From Cerioporus squamosus (lineage: Eukaryota; Basidiomycota; Agaricomycetes; Polyporales; Polyporaceae), in contig JABYQS010000654.1 of the NCBI GenBank assembly GCA_022592435.1, positions 1 through 15,993 of the forward strand: DNA of 15,993 bases, given 5' to 3'. The notes beneath the pieces were generated by a model. It was given only the letters and a program-made list of their open reading frames with translations. It made no database searches and was not told where the DNA came from. The position numbers and the translations under genes are program-made. Of the stretch, positions 9,801 to 15,993 are shown in pieces (the first letter of the stretch is position 1; each line of letters starts with the position of its first letter).

Positions 9801-10613
9801 GGTGCGGAGGTAGAGGACTTTACGGTACTTGGCTGCTGTGGTAGTTACTGGCTAAGAGGCGTCGTGGTCAGCCGCCCGCCCTCTCCCTTCAGCCACCGGC
9901 TAACACGTGCTCATCCAGATTTAGTATGGCAGCCGCCCATGACGACCGTCTTTGCTTCACGCTACCAACTCTAGGCTAAGGGCTTGCTGGGGCACTCTTC
10001 TAGGCTTTGAATGTGACTCAGAAGGTCAAAACTTGCCTCAAACTCGTTCTGTTCACTGCCACTTCAAGTTGAGTCACCGTCAGCGCACCACGGCAGTGTC
10101 ACAAGGCAGCAGTCCGAATTAGTCGGTGCTCCGAGGTGAGCTGCCGCAGCTCACTGGAGTCAACCGGAGTCTCGACGTCGTGCATGGGATTAACAGTACA
10201 CAGCCGAAGCACAATACAAGAACTTCGCTCTTTCTACCGAACTGTCTTGCTCTAGGTAAGCCTTCATGAATAACTGTGTGAGGGAGGACTGGATTCTGTG
10301 ACTGGGTCACCGAAGATATCGTCGTGTTTACCATTGGGCGTGGATGGCATGCTCCTGGTAACGCGTACTAGCCTGGATGTGCTTTGCGTGCCCTCAGGCC
10401 TCAGGGGCCGTCCCAAACGCTCGTATGAGATTGACGCTGACATGACCACCTAGGCCTGCTGCGAACTGACCGCTGATTAAGTCGTGCAGCAGACTCTCCG
10501 GTGTTGCGAACGTTCAGCAGGTATCTCCCGGTTTCCCGGCATAGCCAGCTTACGAGATTCCTACGCGTTATAACTGCCGATTGACGCATATCTGCCAGCG
10601 AACTTGACTAAGG
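9801..10613. other. Divergent intergenic region
   Basis: This region separates two divergently transcribed genes and should contain the promoters of both. Open frames are short and have no recognisable protein motifs. A ctgctgc/gcagcag inverted repeat at 10456-10492 has a 23-nt loop and may be chance. Confidence 0.45.
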
Positions 10614-10620
10614 ATATATA
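10614..10620 (+). promoter_or_regulatory. TATA-like box of the hydrolase gene
   Basis: The sequence atatata lies 64 bp upstream of the hydrolase ATG at 10685. That is a plausible distance for a fungal TATA box with a short 5' UTR. It is a sequence match only. Confidence 0.45.
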
Positions 10621-10684
10621 TCTGGACGCGGCCCTGTGAACCCGAACAAGACTCCCTCCAGCCTTCCAGCGGCTCTACCCTGTC

Positions 10685-11929
10685 ATGGGTCGTCTTCTGC
10701 GCTACCAGCCCTTCAAGGGCCTCTATCTTTTCTACCTGCTTTCTACGTCGCTTGTCCGAGTGCCATGGTGGTGCATCTACTACTTGCGACCCCAGAACCG
10801 GCCCCGCGCTTCGTGGTCACTCTGGCAGGCCGTCCTAGTCGACCTGCACCGCGAAATACTCTTCGGAATTGTCCTCGATATTGGGTACAGAGAGCCGCCG
10901 CCGAAGGTGGATCGGGAGTTGGAGGACGCGCAGGCTGTCTGGATAGATGGTCTTGCTGATGACTCGGCCGCGTTTTGCGGAGAGGTTCGGCGTGCGGCAA
11001 CTGTCAACGGCGTGCGACCGGAGAAGGTCCTCGCTTTCTGGTTGTTCGAGCCCGGTGCAGGCGTGCCGGAGAACCTGAAGGCGAAGGAGGGCGAGAAGGT
11101 GGCCATGCACATGCACAGCGGGGCCTTCATCGTGAGCGAAGTTTCATCTGTGCACTAGTTGGATTACTCACCGACATTGCCACAGATGGGCAGTGGACAT
11201 CCGGAGAATGCGGCGGCGCACCTCAGTCTTGGACTCCTTGCTCATAGCAAGAGCGTGTCGCGTATCCTCGACGTTGACTATCGGCTCTCGGCGGCACCTC
11301 CCGACACGCCCGTGAATCCCTTTCCCGCTGCCGTCCTGGACTCTATCGCGGCCTACCGGTACCTCGTCCACAACCTTGGCTTCGACCCGAGCAACATCAC
11401 TGTCATCGGCGACTCCGCGGGAGGCAACATCGCGCTCGCGCTCGTGCGGCACCTCGTCGAGAGCCGCCTGCCCGACCTGCCCCCGCCCGGCCGCTTCGTC
11501 GTCTGCTCGGCGTGGCTCGACATCTTCGAGACGCGCAAGGCGGACCCGGACTCGTCGCACAACCGGAACAGCAAGAGCGACATGCTCGGCGTGAGCGTCG
11601 TCTACTCGCGCAGCGCGTACCTCGGCGCGCTGGACTCTGACTCGGCGGAGGCGAAGACGAACCGGTACGTCGCGCCCGGGTCCGTGCCGGACGAGCTGGC
11701 GAGGGGCTCATATATTGGATTCCCGCGCACGTACGTCTCCGCGGGCGACGCGGAGTACATCTACACGGATTCGGTCGTGTTGGCGGACAGGATGGAGGCG
11801 GATGGTGTGGAGGTTCATCGGGACTTCGCGAAGGATGCGGTCCACGATTACATGATCTTCCCCTGGTTCGAGCCGGAGCGCACGAAAGGGATCAAGCGAT
11901 TGGCGAGCTGGCTGGATGCGGACAAGTAG
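10685..11929 (+). CDS. Alpha/beta hydrolase, HSL / arylacetamide-deacetylase type
   Basis: Two exons, 10685-11131 and 11186-11929, flank a 54-nt phase-0 intron (gtgagc..cacag) and give 396 aa. Residues about 11-33 (FKGLYLFYLLSTSLVRVPWW) form a likely signal anchor, suggesting an ER or vacuolar membrane protein with a lumenal catalytic domain. The nucleophile elbow is GDSAGG with Ser226. DYRLS at 180-184 and FPAAVLDSIAAYRYL are hallmarks of this family. The acid is likely Asp338 (SAGDAE) and the base His369 (VHDYMIFPW), so the triad looks complete. The oxyanion motif, normally HGG, reads HSGAF at 144-148. Relatives include fungal steryl-acetyl hydrolases and short-chain ester hydrolases; the substrate cannot be told from sequence. 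The first exon continues in frame for nine codons into the intron, so intron retention would yield a truncated protein without the nucleophile. Confidence 0.9.
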
Positions 11930-12221
11930 GAGGTTTTGGTACGCGATTATTCCCGTCGCTCGGGGTTGCTCTTGCATATGCGCCATACTTGACACTCGTT
12001 ATCCTTCTCAGCTCATTGCAGTCGTTTGGCCATCTGACTAGGCATCTTTCCTATCCGGACTCATGAGCCTCGTGCATTGATCGTGCAATCATTTGGATAC
12101 ACGTCTCTATTCGGGTTTCATGAGAATCAGAGTATCACTCCACAAAGTCTATATAGTCACGTCGTGAACGAGAAGAACCAGCCTAATCACAACCGGACAC
12201 CGCACCAGTATAACCGCCTGA
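11930..12221. other. Convergent spacer between the hydrolase and the pseudogene
   Basis: This 292-bp, relatively AT-richer stretch holds the hydrolase 3' UTR and the region beyond the pseudogene stop. I see no gene in it. It shows no obvious similarity to the sequence after the stop of the intact paralog, so the paralogy does not visibly extend past the coding region here. Confidence 0.5.
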
Positions 12222-15200
12222 CTATAACCGTGTCAACAAGGACTTCAGGAGATCCTCTTGTGCGTTGAACCGTGCGTCGAACTTCGCCTCAACATGTGCA
12301 ATGCGCTCTTCCATGGTGAGTGCCTTCTCCTTCCCGCCTCCGCGGTGATCACCTCTGGGATTGGTGCGGAAACGAGGGTGTGTGACCCGTGTGTCCATCC
12401 TTGCACTGGTATGCGTCCGAGAGCAGCCACGCCTTCTCGCGCTCCACGCGCTCGTTGCACGCATAGCACACGACGGTATTCTCTGCATCGAAGAAGCGTC
12501 AATCAAGCTGCGGAGAGGAATGACTGATCTCGGAAGTTCCTTACGTTGCAGGTCAGACAGCACCAATACGGCGGAGCGGTGATAGAAACGTTGCACGTAA
12601 CGCACCGTAAACCGGACGAATCCGTGTCTCCGGCAGTCTGTGCTACGCTACACGCCCCGTACAGCATGAGTTGGGTTTCGGACTTGGCCCAGATGAGCAT
12701 ATCTCTCGCCCGGCTGAAGTTGGGATAGATGTAGACGCTGAATGGCACAGTGCGGTACTGTATCATGTTGTGCGTCGGATGGTGGATCTGCTATCCCGAG
12801 GCCGCCGCGTAGTGTTTGCTCGCGGTGAAGCAATTGACGCACAGGTCGAGGCTGCGGGCGACTCCGTCCTGCGAGCGTTGATACACACGAAACGAGTGTG
12901 CGGCAGTGGATACATCCTGCATACGTCACAAATGATGCTGCAGGCCCCCCGTCAGTTGCGGCAAATGTGAGCCAGATAAGCGAAGACCTCATACTCACTC
13001 GTGGGTGAGAGCTCGACGCCCCGCTGAATGTGGGGAGGTTGGCTCGTCCGTAACGGGCTCGTAGAAGAGCGGAAGAACATCCAGCGGCGAGTGTTCGCTG
13101 TAGGTACCAAGGGGAGTAGATGTGTTCGTGAGGACGTCACTTCCACCCATAGCCGCATCTTTGTCTGGACTCCTAGTCCAGTAGTCGCTGAAAATGGGGT
13201 CTTCGAATGCGAAAGAGTACTGTAACGAAGAAATGAGTGCGCGTAGAGTTAACAGGGGTCGGCCATCCACGCACGAGACCATAGAAGAACTTTCTCAATT
13301 GTTCCTCGATCAAGTTGTCAAGATGCTGCAATTTGTGTACAGCTAAATGCGACGAATGCGTCAAGTGGTGTTCCCTACTGGAGACTCAGGTCCCTAGGTA
13401 CTGACCTTGGAGCGTGTTGACCCGGTCCCGGACGGCATCAATCAGAATCCAGAGTGAGTATACGATGTCGGGAGTTCGTTGTGTGCAGAGTGACGGTGCG
13501 TGCTTGCTCAACAGTATACAAGCTTCTTTTCAAGAGTAGGAAAAGGAGGGGCATTATCCACTACGGTGACTCATACGACGTCAGTCCTCGCCCGTACGAA
13601 AGGGACACACGAACCTTCTCCGGTCTCCCATCTTCGCCACGATGGACAGCGTGTTGGCTTGGTCAATAGCGTACTTGACGCCCCGAAGGTTGCGTTCCAT
13701 CTTCTGCTCGTTCTCGACGACGTAGTCCTTGAACTTCAGGGAACTCCCGTCATTCTCCCAGTCCGTGCGGTCCCAATTGGTGACGTCGCGGAGTCCGGAC
13801 AAGAAGTCCTCGACCCAGCGGACCTGCCATGAGGAGATGAATTCGGCGATGATCTTTGCGGTTTGCAGGTAGCGCCTCGACGGCGCTGCTGCTTGCGCGA
13901 TGTCCGCGAATGACCTTCCGGATGCGCCGGAAATACCATTGAACTGTGACCTCGAATCCTACAGAGGTATGAGGTTATCCCAATAGGAAAAGTAAAGGGG
14001 GTCAAACGGACAAACGTCCAATAGGCAATCCAGTGAGGAAGACTTCGGGGACAGTGGGCGTGAGCTTTGGTCTCGAATGTATTGAAGGAGCATCTCAACC
14101 TCCACCCCTGCGGCCGTGCCGCGGTGAACGCATTCGCCTCTGAGACTGTCACGAACGAAGAGAGATCGTCATCCAGCGCTTCGATCAGAGGTTGCACCCG
14201 CAGCACCGTGAGATGAACTGCAGCGCCCATCGGTCCTTCGAGAAGTCTGCACGATTCGCGATATCCGCGATCTTCTCTATCTTTCCGTCGCAGCCTCAGG
14301 GTTGCCTGCATCATACGACTGCTGGGTAATTACGCGGATTTTCGCAACTGCCACATAGCTGGGTTCGGCGAAGTAGTCGCGGAGCGCCATGACGAGATGC
14401 TTGGCTTTCACGCTACCTTTCCAGCCCTACAGACGAGTCAGGTTTTCCGATGGCATGGTGACGAATAATGGGAGAAATACCATCTCATTCCATATATTGT
14501 ACAGGTCCTGCGATACAGGTGAGTCAAACTGTCTATGTCTATGACCGTTGAGCGACTCACCCTGTCGACGATGCGCTCGTGCGGACCAGCTAGAAGAGTT
14601 TCGATGACCCGATCCGACTCATGTCTGACCACGACCTTCACCGCGTCTAGCTGGGTTTTCAACGCTTCAACTTCTTGTCGAACCGTATTGTTGTCCGCTA
14701 GGACCTCCTCGACCTCCTTGTTGACCTCCTTCCGCAGCTCTATGACAGTCAGGACGGCGTCAGGCGCAGCACGTCTCAGATCCTTCGTCCCTCCTCGTCC
14801 TTGTCTTTCCCTATGCCCACGCGTGTCTTATGCTTTGCGAGCAGCTCCTCGACGAGCTTGTCGTTCTTGAGGAAAGCATCGATTCCGTCAGATTCTTCTG
14901 AGACGAGCACAAAGAGGTCACGCTCCTCAGGAGAACGCATGCGCTCGAAGACGAGCTTCATCAGCTTCGACATGGTCTCCTTGATCTCCGTCACTGAGTG
15001 CTCATGGCGGTGAGTGTGGTGTTTGGCCTTCGTGACGACGATGCTAGCATGAATCTGAAGATCAACCGATGTCCTTCTGGTGAATCACGAATTGCTGAGC
15101 GACCGCGGTGAACTCGCGCTCCCACTTCCAGCTCGCAAAGAACTTGTCTGTCGGGCCGAGGTGATGTCGCGACACGTGAGCATGCAGGTACGTACACAGA

Positions 15201-15899
15201 GTGCGACGGTTATGATAGGTGTCGCACGCCTTTGCACAGCGCTTGATCGTCTCGATAACCGCGAACATACGCCGCTTCAGACGGTCCTCTACTGAGGAGC
15301 CGTCAGAGTCCGGTGCCTTCGTATTCACGACTTCTCTGAGTCTTAAGTCTAGTCAGCACTAGTGATGCAGCGAAAGATCGCATCGAGCTAAAACTCACGA
15401 GGTGAGCGTTTCCATCATCTCGCACATCGTCAGGTTGAGAACGATGACCTTCTGGTCGTTCCCTCGTCGTTTGATCTCCAAGGTGAGCCCGACCGTAAAC
15501 AATAAAATTGCGGCTAATCCCGAAGTCAGTACTGGACGACAGTTCCGGGAACTCGATCCGGATCACTTACGTTGGATGAACGGATGTACTTTGCCGACCT
15601 CGTCAGGACCTTCATGAGCAGCTCGCAGTGCTGCGCGAAGTTGCTTAGCTGTTCCTGCACCAACTCGTAAGCTTGCATGGCTGTGTCGCTTTCCGCGGCC
15701 GAAACTCCAGGGCTGTGGAGACTTCCGAGACGACATTTCCTAGAGCACTCGATGATTGAATGGGCACTGCAAACGAACTGCTGCCTCACCGAAAACGTCT
15801 GATCTCTTCCGTCCTTTCAATGCGTGCTTCGACCGGGGTGGCGTTGGTTGCGGCTGAGGCCTCGTCCAGCGCTTGGTCCAGTGATGAATCGGCCGACAT
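12222..15899 (-). pseudogene. Decayed paralog of the EF-hand / double ZZ zinc-finger gene
   Basis: Minus-strand copy of the gene at 1164-5843, following nearly the same exon order, from ATG 15899 (MSADSSLDQALDEA) to TAG 12224-12222 after a matching coiled coil (ALTMEERIAHVEAKF). Recognisable pieces include LSNFAQHCELLM, VGLTLEIKRRGND, FERMRSPEER, the helix KEVNKEVEEVLA, GWKGSVKAKHLVMALRD, an EF-hand loop at 14173-14138 (D, D, D, S, F, E), LPHWIAYWTF, VRWVEDFLSGLRDV, VHKLQHLDN, YSFAFED, and parts of both ZZ fingers. Lesions against the intact copy: a 1-nt loss between 15603 and 15604; TGA 15064-15062; a frame break near 14778; TAG 14279-14277; a shift near 14210; a lost donor after exon 8 (about 13990); shifts near 13905 and 13450; about 1 kb missing at the exon 12-13 junction (near 13000-13030); a shift in ZZ1 near 12870; TAG 12793-12791; and shifts near 12380 and 12320. 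Sequencing errors are an alternative, but the rest of the window shows no such density. Confidence 0.85.
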
Positions 15900-15976
15900 A
15901 GTCCCAGAGACTCCTCACACGGAAGTTCCTCAATCGTGAGTGCGTCTAGTTGAGCCAGCTCCTCGTCCAGCGCTTG
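15860..15976. repeat. 16-bp direct repeat around the pseudogene start
   Basis: The same 16 bases, cctcgtccagcgcttg, occur at 15860-15875 and 15961-15976. On the minus strand both encode QALDE, once inside exon 1 and once upstream of the ATG. This may mark a small tandem duplication of the first-exon region. Confidence 0.5.
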
Positions 15977-15993
15977 TTGGAACAAGGGAGGGG
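15900..15993 (-). other. Open frame upstream of the pseudogene ATG, running off the window
   Basis: On the minus strand this stretch reads FQQALDEELAQLDALTIEE without a stop to the window edge, in a different frame from the ATG at 15899. It resembles the first-exon protein of this family. It could be a true upstream N terminus joined by an unseen intron, or a remnant of a duplicated first exon. No ATG is visible within the window. Confidence 0.3.

Noticed and set aside
10456..10492. 7-bp inverted repeat ctgctgc/gcagcag
   Set aside because: The 23-nt loop and short stem are expected by chance; no following T-run or other signal.
11403..11711. An Arg/Ser-rich open frame on the minus strand within the hydrolase
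   Set aside because: Its low-complexity composition is the shadow of the very GC-rich third positions in the hydrolase exon.
12222..15899. Reading the second copy as an intact gene with extra introns
   Set aside because: In-frame stops within conserved blocks (15064-15062, 14279-14277, 12793-12791) and the frame breaks have no nearby splice signals that would repair all of them.

Overview
The window looks like nuclear DNA from a basidiomycete fungus, most likely an Agaricomycete. The genes are GC-rich and broken by many short GT..AG introns, mostly 50-76 nt. There are no operons or Shine-Dalgarno sites, and the protein families are typical of mushroom-forming fungi. Exon models were built by hand from splice signals, reading frame and, where possible, comparison of two paralogs inside the window. 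For every complete model the summed exons are a multiple of three.

Layout, left to right: (1) 1-395 (+), the last exons of an Ariadne/RBR-type E3 ubiquitin ligase, cut by the window edge. (2) 1164-5843 (+), a 15-exon gene for a 1293-aa multidomain protein with an N-terminal helical bundle, coiled coils, an EF-hand, a beta-rich domain, two ZZ-type zinc fingers and a C-terminal coiled coil. (3) 6178-7315 (-), a 316-aa protein with two tandem homeodomain-like segments. (4) 8628-9725 (-), a 266-aa predicted type I membrane protein with a PPxY motif in its tail. (5) 10685-11929 (+), a membrane-anchored alpha/beta hydrolase of the hormone-sensitive-lipase / arylacetamide-deacetylase type, with a TATA-like box upstream. 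(6) 12222-15899 (-), a second copy of the gene at 1164-5843 in opposite orientation, carrying many frameshifts, in-frame stops, a lost splice donor and a large internal deletion; I call it a pseudogene.

The main structural theme is the pair of paralogs facing each other tail to tail, one intact and one decayed, about 6.4 kb apart around three unrelated genes. There is no metabolic gene cluster, transposon, CRISPR array or RNA gene that I can support. The most notable points are the decay of the second paralog, the tandem homeodomains that share an intron position and both lack the usual Asn51, and the PPxY-tailed membrane protein.
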